From Nipponacmea schrenckii (lineage: Eukaryota; Mollusca; Gastropoda; Lottiidae), in NCBI GenBank assembly GCA_030562195.1, contig JAUJPP010000007.1:30129769-30193768 (forward strand): DNA of 64,000 nucleotides, read 5' to 3'. Both the position numbers and the translations under genes were made by a program. The notes beneath the pieces were generated by a model. That model saw nothing but the letters and a program-made list of their open reading frames with translations, ran no database searches and was not told where the DNA came from. Position 1 is the first letter of the stretch, and the number at the start of each line of letters is the position of its first letter. This document shows, piece by piece, positions 1 through 11,653 of the stretch.

Positions 1-2970
1 CCCCCAACATTCAGAAAATTCTACAATTTGTAGGTACAATAGTTTCAATTACATTCTAAATATCGCAGCCCTCAGAAGACACCCATCGAAAAAAAAAAGT
101 TTTCATAAAGTATGAATCTCAGATAATTTCAGAATTATAGGTGTCCTGTGTTAAATTCACGGTAGCTATCCCTTAATATACTGTCAAATCACTTATTCCT
201 AACCCCATCAATGACTCTTTAGTGCGGAATTGTACCAGATCTATTTGTAGCATACCAACGCATTATGGACACCACTTGGGCTCCAAACTTCGTTCTTTAC
301 ATGACGTACCATACAAAAAAGTTTATTTTAACACGTGTATTAATATTATATAATGCTGTTTGTATAATATATCAGGAAGAGAAGATAAGAACAGAGCGTT
401 ATATGGGTCTACTAATCATTTCCTGATAAAACACAGCATGAAATACAAGGTCACTTATATTCCAGCTCCATTGATATAGAAACATAAATATCAAATATTA
501 TTATAAACTTAATAAATTAGGTTATCGAAAATAAAAAAATAAAAAATTTATATATCAATGTCAACATGAACATATTATGACCTTCCATTTGGAACAATTT
601 CTAATTACCGAAAACACTATTACGTCGCACAAAAAATGTTGAAAAATTTTCTTTTTGAGCACAGGAAACGTTCCATATTATATTGACCAAGTGCTGTAGT
701 GGTTAACTGTATGGTGCTCCTAGTATAAAGGAAATCAAAGTTGCATTTCAGTATACACCCTTTCAATTCATACTTTCAAGACCGCATCAGTCTAGGGATA
801 CGGTGATATGGGGATAAGACATGCAGTAGAGGTTAATTGTTTATACAATAAATTGTATGGTGCAGCACACGATAACGATGTTACAATGAAATTTCAAATG
901 AAAAAAGAAAGCGGCAACATATTAAATAAAGGACAAATTTACATTTTCACAATTAAACAGAGTTCTCGATTTCTCTCAGAAGTAGATGTCATATATTTCG
1001 GGTTACTCATTTAGCATTTTTGTTTATTAACCTATCAATAAAACAGTTTATAATGTACAACAAAATATAAAACAAATAATGCACCTAATTGACAACGATA
1101 ATCAACCACGCGTCACCTCTGTGAATATTTTACTCTAGATTTTAAGCCCTCCTTCACAACTCATTCACATTTGAATAGAGTAACCACGTGATATGTTGAA
1201 GTATGGATAGATTATATATAAAAAGTATAATAGTACAATTTTCTTTACATCTTCAACTTTAAACACGGTCTCAGGCAAGTTTTCTTATATATATTTAATT
1301 TGATTAAATTAACGTATGAATGGATTAAAGTTTGGATCTTGCAAAACTCATGAACACTATAGTATCGCTTTTGGAATTTTAATACGTTCAATCAGATCAT
1401 AGGATGTTTTTGAATTTCTGGACACATTTCCCATATCATTTTAATGCATTTGTAAAGTTTCCTCAAAATTGGATTTTATAAAGGCTGCTATAGTTTGGAG
1501 TAGAAAGTTCGAGATTGTAAAGAAAACTATTATCACTCCGAACATTCGATTAGTTTGGACATTCTTCGCAATATTATATACGTTAAAAATTTTAAATGTA
1601 ATTTGAGTGTCTGTACTTCAATTTGAATTTGTGTTGCAAAGAGTTGCTGGAATTACATGGAACAAGTTTCGTTGCTCAATTAGTAGAGATACAACAAATT
1701 AATGCATACAAGGCAACTATGTGCCCGTAAAACAACTTATATGTGATTGTTGTTATATAAAATTTTTATTATTGATAAACTGATATTTACTCTCAGACCA
1801 GGTTAGTCAACTGGCATCTCTTTCTGAGAGTATGTAATGTTAGAGTCAAGGAAAGAAAGTCACTCTGAATACTTGCAAAAAATGGACCCACATATCCAAC
1901 ACGACAACCAGATCGTTCTATTTGTACTAACAGAAACCGCTTCATCAGTATTTCAGTGTCTTGCAAAACAAGAGCTCTTAAACTGTATCTATATGCCATA
2001 TATCTTGTTATTGCTTACAAGCGGAGTCAGCGATATTTTATTTGGTCAGGGCCCAGGTTCTCAATTTTGTTTTGCCAATCACCGCTAAGCGAATTTCCAA
2101 TCGAGCAATCCACCCCTCGAGAAATGAGTACATAATATATTATACGTCACGTAATATAATATTATGTGAGAAGAGACCATCTATCTTTACACATAATGAA
2201 TTCTCAACAAAACCACAACTCTGGAAATGCAAATGCTGGAATTCTGCACTCTGCACAGTGAGGTCATTTGAGAAACCTTAACTTGAGCGTGTCTATTCCC
2301 CCCCTGGACCCGGGCCATTCCCCCCTTGCGGTGAATTCACCCCCATTCGTAACCGTGGGTCTAGGGTATTCCACTGAATCTACTTACAATTAATATTTCT
2401 CGTCTGTTTCGTCTGCATTTCTCAACCAGGTACAGAAAAGGGAGGTATAACATCATAATTGCTTGCCTTTTCTTCCATCGTTTTAATCATTTGCAGTTCC
2501 AGTTAACTGGTATGTTATGATCTTGCCAAATATTCGACATGCGGATAAAATTCATAGCGATTTGTAATCTGAATCAAATTTAAATTTACATGTGATTAGT
2601 AACTCCAAAAAATATTTTTTATACATTTACAATGGCCATATATTGTAGGGCGATACGGTTTTGGGTATATTTTTATGTATATAATAATCGAAATGAAGTG
2701 AAGTGAATGGAGGTTTACGTCCACTCTTCTGTACCTTTAATAAAATCATCGAAAGAATATCTTTCTATAAAGGTATATTCTAGTTTAAAACAGTTTGTAT
2801 CATTACGTGTAAAATACCTTGTAATATGTCACAGTTACTATCATGTTTGTACCATTAAGGGATTGACATAATACCCCCTATTATTCTATGGATACCTATT
2901 ATACCCTGTGACCGGTGGTTTAACGATATTTTCTTCTATTTACGGTAGGTGAGAACCAGAACAACATAAA
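1..2970. other. Intergenic region upstream of the carboxypeptidase gene
   Basis: AT-rich DNA with only short chance reading frames; none has splice sites, a recognisable domain or biased composition. It contains one SINE fragment (2691-2734). The segment just before 2971 must hold the carboxypeptidase promoter and 5' leader, but I see no convincing TATA box or initiator to place it. Confidence 0.6.
2691..2734 (-). repeat. SINE fragment (3' body/tail)
   Basis: A segment reading AATGGAGGTTTACGTCC then ACTCTTCTGTACC matches, with substitutions, part of the longer repeat at 34189-34369 and the inverse of 6564-6607. Three dispersed copies in one window indicate an interspersed repeat. The tRNA-like head seen in the 34 kb copy is missing here. 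Confidence 0.5.
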
Positions 2971-5900
2971 ATGAAGATGGGGAAAGAAATTGGATGTTTA
3001 TTGGTTCTCATTGTGTTCACTTTAGCTCAAAAAGTGGAGAAACCATTTATAGGGTAAGTACCCTTACTGCTTAGAATAGTATCCACAGTGCCATCAATGC
3101 TACAGATGAATTAAAATGACTTTGCTCCCGATTGAGTACATATTTGACATAGTGTAATGTAGTCTGCCATGGTAAAGCAGCTTTTTTTTTACTTCTACTC
3201 GAGTCAATATACATTTCTAGGAAGGATAGGGCTAGGCAAGAAATTCAAAATGTGCTTTCACAATTGAATCAGAAGATCAGGGTACACTTTACTGATTCTT
3301 GGAACTAAAAAAAGGCAGATCTCATACTTGCAATATTAAATTGGCTCTAACATATGTTTCAATGGTTGATTAATGGGTTGTGACTTGACGTTATTTACTC
3401 AATGGAACTACCTTTGGGATTTTTTTAGTCCAATTATTAAATTTCAAAACGCCCAAATTTCGGTTCCATTGAGTGTATTATGTCATATATAATGACTTTG
3501 GCCTTTAAGAATGTGACAAAATGTGTGATTAGGTGTGTACTTGTATTTTATTTTATTATATCCTTTGGTAACCTTGACTTCAATCGTATCACTTAACAGA
3601 TACCTTTCAATAATGAACCATATTATAGTAAGTACTTCAATACAAAACACTGGTTAGAAGGACTATAGTCAATATTTATTTACGGTCCTATTAGGCAAAA
3701 TAAGGGCTACAATTGACCTGCTTCAGTAAATAGTTTTAAGGTCTTATTCTTTGGAGAACACCATTTAAAAACTAAATGATAACTATTTTATTTAGTTTCA
3801 CGACAAAAATATGTTGAGCAAGCTTTTTTTTCGAAAATAGGTTGCTTCAAAATATGGATTTACACATTGAGCTAAAATAGGATGAAAGATGAATTAGATA
3901 AATTTGATTTTAAATATAGAGCAGATATATTGTTGAATATTGAGTAAAATTGTATTTTCTTCGATTATCAAAGAACATGAGATTCTTTGGAACTGACGAA
4001 ATAAGATGAAACATGGAAAATAAAAAAGTTCAACATACAATATTAAATTTTGCGTAATATTGTGTCTTACTATGCTATTTGCTGTATTACTTTAAGTGTG
4101 AAAATGGACGAAAAACTCCACCCGCCTATCCATTTCTTTCCCGAGTTATTTTGAATACGATGAGTCCCTGGATAATTATCTGATAAGAGAATGAACGGAA
4201 TAGAAATCACGCGGATCCTGTTATTTAAATCGTCGATTCATCAACCTTAAATTTGATATACCATTGGGATGTAAAACATGTATCGAAAACAATTCCAGGG
4301 AACAAAGAGAAAAAGAAGGAACAAATTAAACCTCTAAATAGGAAATTGCGTTGGAGTGAACAAAACATACGTTAGTTGGTAAATCGTACAGTTTCTTGTG
4401 ACCTATCATATAACAAATTGTTGCCTGTTCGTGAATGAATTTTGATACCGGTATTTTAATTATTGATGTTGTACCATTCCAATTCTACGTTAATGTGTAC
4501 TGACGTAGAACTGGAATGGATGTTATTAAATTTTGATCATTCTCACTCCTCTCATCGGGTCATTTGAAAATGTTCTTGCGCTCTATCGAGTTTATATTTC
4601 AATGTTGAATTTCTTTGGTATTTTTCATGTTATAAACTGTTTTGTTTTTTAGACACAAAGTTCTCCGAATTAAACCGTCCACCCCAGAAGATGTTCAAAC
4701 ATTAACAAATTTAGAAGGCAATTTAGAGGTAAATTTAAATATTTTATTGAATGAAATGATTAATTGAATCTTTCAGTATTTTGAATTTTTCAGTAAAATA
4801 TGATGTTACAGTTAGATTTTAATATTTCAGTTAAAAAAATGTAATATTTCAATTAGAAGTTTGTATATTTCAGTTAGATTTTTGGCACATGCCTCATTCT
4901 GAAGATGGTCACATGGACGTTCGAGTGAAACCTGAATTTTTACAACAATTATTGAATAAAATAAAGCATTTAAAATTGGAATATCAAGAAATCATCGAAG
5001 ATGTTCAAAGGTACTTTTAATATATGGATTTATTTGGCAGAGTTACTTTTAAAACAATCTGTGTTAACCATTCGTTAAACTTAGATATACTTTTTAAGCT
5101 AGATCAGTAATCTGATATAAAATAATGTTTTAGTTACATCTACGGTAAACACCACTTTAAATAACTGTAAGAGCCGCTCATACATCGCGAGTCATCGTTT
5201 GTTAAGACATACATGTAGTTGAAAGTATTGTGTTTTCGAGTTTCGAGTCATTCCACTTACGTTTAGTACCGCTCTTATTTTTACCCCGTTTTGTAAATCT
5301 GATGTCCATTATTTATCCCTGTTAACCATGTATAGTGCTAACAAATTGACAGATATTTTTTTCAGTTCGAAGAATAAGCAATTTTTACTTGACCCTTTCT
5401 GTTGTAGCTTAGTTGACCAAGAGCATAGAAGTGTACGATCTAAACGTGCTACCAGCGATTTACAAAGTTATACTACAACCTATTTATCATATGCACAAGT
5501 AAGTTATTTTGGATCAAATTTATCATTCCCTTATTCACTAGGTTACTAAAGAGATTATTCAGCCGGTTTATACATTAAGTTTTATCACTTTATATGGAGA
5601 TTTTTTTGGTTTTCTTCTTTGAACTCCAATACGTTAGAAATATAAAATTTCACAAGGTGTGGTATCAGCACTATTCAGCAAGCCTTATTCGCATACTAAT
5701 TTAGTTTAAAAAAATATTTCACCTCCACACTATTGTGAGACGTCCACTAATCATTGACCTATTTGTTGCAGATAAATGAGTTTTTAAGCAGAATAGCAAG
5801 AGAAAGCGAATATTCTCAGCAAGTCTTTCTCGGCAGAAGCTATGAAGGTCGACCCACCTATGCCATCAAGGTACATTATGCCTATATTTCTACTTAGTTA

Positions 5901-8596
5901 GGGGTCGCGAAAAAAAATCCTCTATCCTTTCGTTAACTTTCGGATATTTCAACCCGACTGCCTGTCAGTAATTGTCTTGTTTTGATGGGAACATTGGAAA
6001 CGTTGCCAGTCTTCATTAGGCCTGTAATAAACTAAAATCATACCAGGATCGACCAAATTTGAGATATGTATGAAAACTAAAGGGCACAAATTGGAAAACC
6101 ATAAAACACCATCAAGGAATAAAACTATTACAATTATTTCAATATTATTTATTATAGATTGGTTATCCATCAAATAACCCTAATAAACCAGCTATATTTA
6201 TTGATGCCGGTTTTCATGCTAGAGAATGGATCGCTCCTGCTACGGCAATAAACTTCATATATCAGGTAATGAAGTTTCCAAAGTTTGGAACACTAGTGTG
6301 TAACACATGTCAAAACAGATAGTGTAATCGTATTGCCCAAAAGATGTTATTCTGCTACACGAAAACTTATAGCAATTTCCAGTTGAAAAATTTTGATCTG
6401 CAATAGAACATGCTTTTCTCGACTGTAACATTTGTCTTGAAGATAGTTATTACGTTCTCGGATTCAAAAACATAGTTCCATAGATAAAAACCGAAAAAAT
6501 AACTCGATTTAAAACTATGTGTCAAATGATTCGCCCATTGCAGACTGCATGGCGTTGCCGTAAGGTACAGAAGAGTAGGACATAAAACTTATTTATTTCA
6601 TTTCATTACTGGTCTTTTTAGAGATGGAAATAACAAAATAGGTTATTCGATTCGTGAGGAAAGCTGTTTCGATATTCTAGAGTACTTGATGATAACGCAC
6701 ATATGCCCATGCCTTGCAAGGAGTTTAGAATGATCTAAATTAATGTTTATATAATAGTGTGGTGGGACCTGCTATTGATTGATTATTTTATATATTTTAG
6801 TTAGCTATGAATCCTAATGAAGATTCTCAACTTGATGAATTAGTAGATACATTTGATTTCTATATAGCACCTATTGTTAACCCCGATGGCTATGAATACT
6901 CTAGAGAAAATGTAAGTACGGGATTTCAGTACGAAAGAATAAATCGTTGATTAAACCAATGTTACATATTGAATGTGATGTGTAATCTTTAAACGTTTCA
7001 CTATAATTGTGTAGGCCAATAACAGATTCTGGAGAAAGAGCAGAAGTCAAGGTTCCTCTAACTGTTTTGGTGTTGATATCAATAGAAATTTTGGTTATCA
7101 GTGGAACCCTAGTAAGTATGGAAAGGTTGTATAAATAAAACTTAATAGTAGTGTGTAAAAAATACGTGTGGACACCTGTGTGCGAATGTGATACTGTCAC
7201 TTCAGTCCTTTCTATACAATGTCATATACTAGTATCGTATTATAATGTAGAGCTACAGGTAGTGAACGATTTGTGGAGATTCAAAATGCGAGCGGGCAGA
7301 TATATATATTGTGGTAGTACATACACTGACTGAAATCTTGTTCGGAAATGGTGAAACGGTAGCTAATATCAAGATACTTCTGTTATCCGGCGCGTTAATT
7401 GAAATATCCGATAATTTTCATATTGTATCGTTCCGATTCCAGTAGATTTACGACTAGTTATCCAGGATAAGGATTGGTATATTAGTTCATATATTTTAGC
7501 TTTTTACACTATACATCAATAGGTGCTGGAGGTTCAAGGTACCCATGTTCTGATTTATACGCTGGTAATGCCAGTTTTTCTGAAGTTGAAAGCCGAAATA
7601 TTAGAAACTTTATGATAAGCAAGAGACCCAATCTAAAAGGTTATTTAACCCTCCATTCGTATGGTCAATTCTGGCTGTATCCTTGGGGTTATTCAGCATC
7701 AGATGTACCTTCTGATAACAATATCCTAGTAAGTACATTTTGTAAGTATCAATAGGATAACAGAGAGCCATAATGTTCACAACATATTTTCATTTTGAAG
7801 ACTATACATCCACTCTCCTGGATATTGGCATACTGTTAAAAGAAGCAATTTTGCCGTAACAACCGTCTAAAAGCATGAAAGCATTTTGGCATATCGCAAA
7901 AAGAGAAACCAAATGTTACTGTCCTGGAATATTTTTTATTATTGTACTGCATTGCATTGTCAATCTTAGGCTTAAACTCAGAATGAGTTGACGTAAAACC
8001 AAATTCCTAATGAGAATTAAAAGAGGATGATGTTAAACTAATTTAATTTTCATTATAGGAGGCTATAGCTAGAAATGCTACCGCTGCCATGCAAAACAGA
8101 TATACAATAGGGCGTTCAGCTGCTGTTCTTTGTAAGTAGATATACTGTTTGACATAAATTGTAATTCTGACATTTCTCTTCTTCGTCTTGAGTAGGAAGC
8201 CAAGGTGAATTCGTTCCAAACTGTCCAAAGTGCTTTGCTTTCACATAATCTAAATAGCAACTCGAAATTACATTTATTACTTGATTATCCTTAGATATTG
8301 CTGCTGGTGGTTCAGATGATTATGCCAAAGGTGCAGCAGGAGTTCCTTATGCTTATACAGTAGAGTTACCACCAACTGGAAATAGTAATCGAGGTTTTGC
8401 CCTACCAGTGTCTGCGATCCCAGGTGTTGCTCAAGATACTTTAAAAGGATTGAAGGCTTTCTCATACAGTGTAGCTAATCGTATTGGTGAATCAGCAGCC
8501 CCGCCTACCACTACCAGAGCACCCTTTGTACCACCCAACACCCAATTGTGGAATAATTACTACCAATTCTGGTGGAATCATTATTTTGGAAAGTGA
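2971..8596 (+). CDS. Secreted zinc metallocarboxypeptidase, family M14A (procarboxypeptidase A/B type)
   Basis: Eleven exons give one continuous 460-codon frame: 2971-3053, 4653-4728, 4874-5010, 5408-5498, 5772-5870, 6158-6265, 6801-6911, 7015-7111, 7523-7728, 8059-8131, 8295-8596; every intron is GT-AG. The enzyme should remove single C-terminal residues from peptides outside the cell. A hydrophobic signal peptide covers residues 1 to about 19. The activation propeptide starts GHKVLRIKPSTPEDVQ and ends at the dibasic site RSKR (109-112). Zinc ligands are H182 and E185 (HAREW) and H312 (LHSYG). Substrate-binding N258/R259 lie in GVDINRNF, R242 in FWRK, Y361 matches bovine Tyr248, and E384 in YTVEL is the general base. 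D368 occupies the position of bovine residue 255, which favours basic C-termini (B-type). Residues 425-460 form a Pro/Thr then Trp/Tyr-rich extension not typical of the family. The start is chosen because it opens the signal peptide. A/B subtype is inferred. Confidence 0.95.
6564..6607 (+). repeat. SINE fragment inside carboxypeptidase intron 6
   Basis: GGTACAGAAGAGTAGGAC followed by a T/A-rich ATTTCATTTCATT tail matches the inverse of the copies at 2691 and 34189. It lies in the intron between 6265 and 6801 and has no visible effect on splicing. Confidence 0.45.
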
Positions 8597-8624
8597 AAAC
8601 CTTCCAGTAATGTGGCTCACAAGC

Positions 8625-8630
8625 AATAAA
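8625..8630 (+). terminator. Polyadenylation signal of the carboxypeptidase gene
   Basis: AATAAA lies 29 bases after the TGA stop and is followed by a GT/T-rich stretch (GGTTTCTGTTTTCTC), the usual arrangement for cleavage and polyadenylation. It implies a very short 3' UTR. Confidence 0.75.
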
Positions 8631-8639
8631 AAATGGTAT

Positions 8640-8799
8640 TAAAAAGGTTTCTGTTTTCTCTTTCTAGTCTCAATATGATGTTCTCAAAGCACTGGCAAAA
8701 CATGCTTCAGAATAAAGGTTTAACCCTGGCTAACTCATAAGATTAGGTCTCTGTTTTCTAGCGGTTTTGATATTGGAATATTAAAGAAGTTAAATTACT
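8640..8799. other. Spacer between carboxypeptidase 3' end and LINE A
   Basis: Short unique-looking DNA with no reading frame or motif. There is no satellite sequence here, although the other end of LINE A abuts satellite. Confidence 0.4.
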
Positions 8800-10444
8800 A
8801 TATTTTATACTAATCCCTTTAAGGGGAGATAACTTGACAAGTCTATTAAGGGGCTCTGCACATAACATTTAAAACATTGAGCTCATTGGATCTCCTTGTC
8901 GTATACCTCTCTTTATTGGGAAAAAGGTAGATAAATGCCCGTAGCATTTTACAGCACTAATAATATCTCAGTATTTGGACCCTTATTTACCAAACCCAAA
9001 GCTCTCAAGTAATTTAAATAAGTAATCATGATTTAAAATGTCGTATGCTTTATACATGTCCAAGCTTACTAAATAAGCTTCGATGTCCTGCTGCTCAGCA
9101 TATGAAACAATGTCTCTGAGTGATGCAATATTATCAAATATGCTTCTGCCCGGAACTGCACATGTTTGCTCTATTGACACAATTGAGGATATTACTATCC
9201 TAAGTCTTGCTGACATAACTCTTGACAGCAATTTATAATCGTTTTGTAGAAGTGATATGGGTCTGAAATTTGTAATGTCTCGCTTATCTCCCTTATCCTT
9301 ATAAATTAGTTCCAAGAGTCATTTCCGCATAGATCTGGAGAGTAGCTTCTCTTCGTAAATGATATTAATAATATTCAAAGATATGGGACGAAGTTTGACC
9401 CAAAACTTAATAAAGAATTCTATAGTCAGTCCGTCTATACCCGGACTTTTACCTTTCCTCTTTGACAATAGAGAGTTCTTTGAGGGTAATAGGCGCATCG
9501 CACATGTCTTTTTCACTTTCCGTCAGTCTTTTTTCTATGAGGTCAGACATTTCATGAACATAAAAACTTTCAATATTTTCATTGGTGTAAAGACAAGAAT
9601 AAAATTCAACATAATGATTTAAAATAGAGGAAGAATCACTAAAAACATTACCGTTGCTCTCTAAATTTAAAAATAACTTTGTGTTTCTGTCACCCTCTGT
9701 TGCATATGTAGTCTTACTACGGAGAATAGCTCCCTTACAGGCCTCTAGTTCAAATTGCTCCAACTCATTCTCTAGTTGATATAAAATGCTCAAGTAATAT
9801 GAGGGATTAACAGCCAACTTTGTACACTCTCTTTGTACTATGTTCTGTAGTCCATAAATCTTAGCATTCTTAACCTTAGCAACTTTGCGGGAATAGCTTT
9901 GGGATATAGATTTGGCCTTATATTAAAGGTTATCCCACCACAATAGTGGATTTGTAGTGTACAATTCAACATCTATAAGTTCATTAATTAATTTACAATA
10001 GTTATCGTCATTTAGATGCAGATTATTAAGGATAAATATACCAGGTCCTCTATCACAATTACTAAGATCTAGTTTACATTTAACAATATTATGATCAGAT
10101 AATGACGTATAAATAATTTGACAATTAACAGTATTACATATAAGTGATCTACTCGTTAGTATATGATCAATTCTACTGACTTTGATATGACCTTGGACAT
10201 TTGCGGTACGTGTATAAGCTCGCTTAATAGGGTGCTTATGTCTAAACAGATCTACTAAGTTGTGTCTAATGCCTAAGTTATTTAGTGCTAGAGAACTGGC
10301 CATATTTGTCGTCATACCCTTAGCCCTATCCAAATAATGTTCGAAAACTTCATTAAAATCACCTGTAACCATATTTTCTCGAGCTGAATCTATGTAATCA
10401 TTCAAAAACTTAATTCTTTCACCTGAATTATTAGGTGCGTACAC
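8800..10444 (-). pseudogene. LINE A ORF2 remnant (endonuclease plus partial reverse transcriptase)
   Basis: An endonuclease piece (9923-10444) carries GDFNEVF, SRIDHILTS and SDHNIVKC, the late catalytic blocks of APE-type LINE endonucleases. Reverse-transcriptase pieces follow in shifting frames: 9449-9817 (CKGAILRSKT, YATEGDRNTKLFLNLE), 9319-9516 (GKSPGIDGLTIEFFIKFW) and 8983-9315 (NFRPISLLQNDYKLLSR, SLDMYKAYD). A RGIRQGDPMSS block lies near 8890-8930. The endonuclease N-terminus is absent: the ORF1 remnant runs straight into VYAPNNSG, so an internal deletion joined the two. The YADD region is missing. Product in life: target-primed reverse transcription of LINE RNA. This copy cannot encode it. 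Confidence 0.85.
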
Positions 10445-10460
10445 AGAAAATATTGAAAAT

Positions 10461-11480
10461 TTACGATCCTGGCAAACAATGTCGATTTATGTTGACACTA
10501 CATTCTGCATTCATGGGAATTTCGTCTGCTTTTATTATCGAAAAGTCATCAGGTAACTCATTGATGGACTCAGTGTCGTAAACTCTGGTCGATTCGCTGG
10601 GGTTAGTATACTCACATTCATTAGGCTGTGTGGTGAGATCGTTCACCTGTTTCATTGGTTCACTAGTTGGAGTTAATGAAAGTTTTACCTTCTTTGATAG
10701 CCGCTCAGAAACACCTGAATTCTTACTCACATCTTTTGTTGTCTCATTAACCAATTTTTCCTTTGTTGTAATATCGATATTATTACTCAACTGCCCACTA
10801 AGTTCGTTAACTTCACTATTAATGTCATCTTCAAAATAATTGTTATACAGTTAATATCAATTTTTTTTACACACTTTACATATTTTTATCATGCACTTGT
10901 TACCCATATGACCGAATTCATGACACCTACGGCATCGTATTTTAGGACAGTTTGCAATTAGATGATCGTCAGAATAACATTTATGACATACATTTTTCTA
11001 ATTGTTATGTAAGACTCTAAAGCTCTTCACCCCGTGAACAGTCTCCAGGTTAACAGCCCAGGGGAGTGACTTAACCTCAGGGGGGAATATACATTTCACA
11101 TGCCTAGTTCCATTCTCAATTTGTTCATACGCATCGTAATAATGTCTCACAACACCTCCCTTGACTTCTATATTGAACAGTTTTAACTTATTGATAAGTA
11201 CAGAATCCTCAATGTATGATGGAATGTCTAGAAATGAAACTATCGTGTAGGGGGAATATGGTATCCTAACAACGTACTCTGTACCACTGACACGGAGACC
11301 GTTGCAGAGTTTATCAACATTCTCCTTGTTATTCTAAGCAACTTTTAGAATATTAGGCCTACATTTTATCACTGCATATAAATTGCCTATACCAATTACA
11401 TTTTCTATTTCATCGATAAAGTCATTTAGATTAATGTTTCTTAACTCACCCACTTCTATATCTACAACCAATTACAAGAA
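10461..11480 (-). pseudogene. LINE A ORF1 remnant (gag-like, CCHC zinc knuckles)
   Basis: The translation contains two consecutive CX2CX4HX4C knuckles, CHKCYSDDHLIANC and CRRCHEFGHMGNKC (about 10903-10985), then a further CX2C pair (CKVC). Upstream is a conserved block also found in LINE B (IPSYIEDSVLINKLK, SLPWAVNLETVHGVKSLR). In-frame stops occur before the first knuckle and after CKVCKKN. ORF1 proteins of this group bind LINE RNA in the ribonucleoprotein. The Ser/Thr/Asn-rich C-terminal part (10461-10790) is still open. Confidence 0.8.
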
Positions 11481-11653
11481 ATCCTTCCACTCATAATTAA
11501 TCCACAATACGAGGGGGTCCTCTCAACACAAACAAATAAGACACAATCCAAGTTGTACAGGTAAAGATCAATTACTTGTAGAAAGGTCTCGCTTGACTGA
11601 ACACCAGAGCTCACATGATACGTGTTGACTGTACGACAACCGAAGCGAGAGGA

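Larger units (their letters stand above)
8800..11653 (-). mobile_element. LINE A: decayed, 3'-truncated Tx1/L1-like non-LTR retrotransposon
   Basis: On the minus strand this reads, from high to low coordinates, a zinc-knuckle ORF1, an apurinic-type endonuclease fragment and the N-terminal half of a reverse transcriptase. The RT motifs NFRPISLL, QTCAVPGRSIFDN and SLDMYKAYD are typical of the Tx1/L1 superfamily. The copy stops just before the expected YADD catalytic box, so it is truncated at its 3' side. Its 5' side joins satellite sequence near 11654. Stops and frame breaks show it is dead. Confidence 0.85.

Noticed and set aside
690..765. Possible tRNA pseudogene (GCTGTAGTGGTTAAC A-box-like sequence)
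   Set aside because: The A box fits, but the B-box candidate is poor and no cloverleaf forms.
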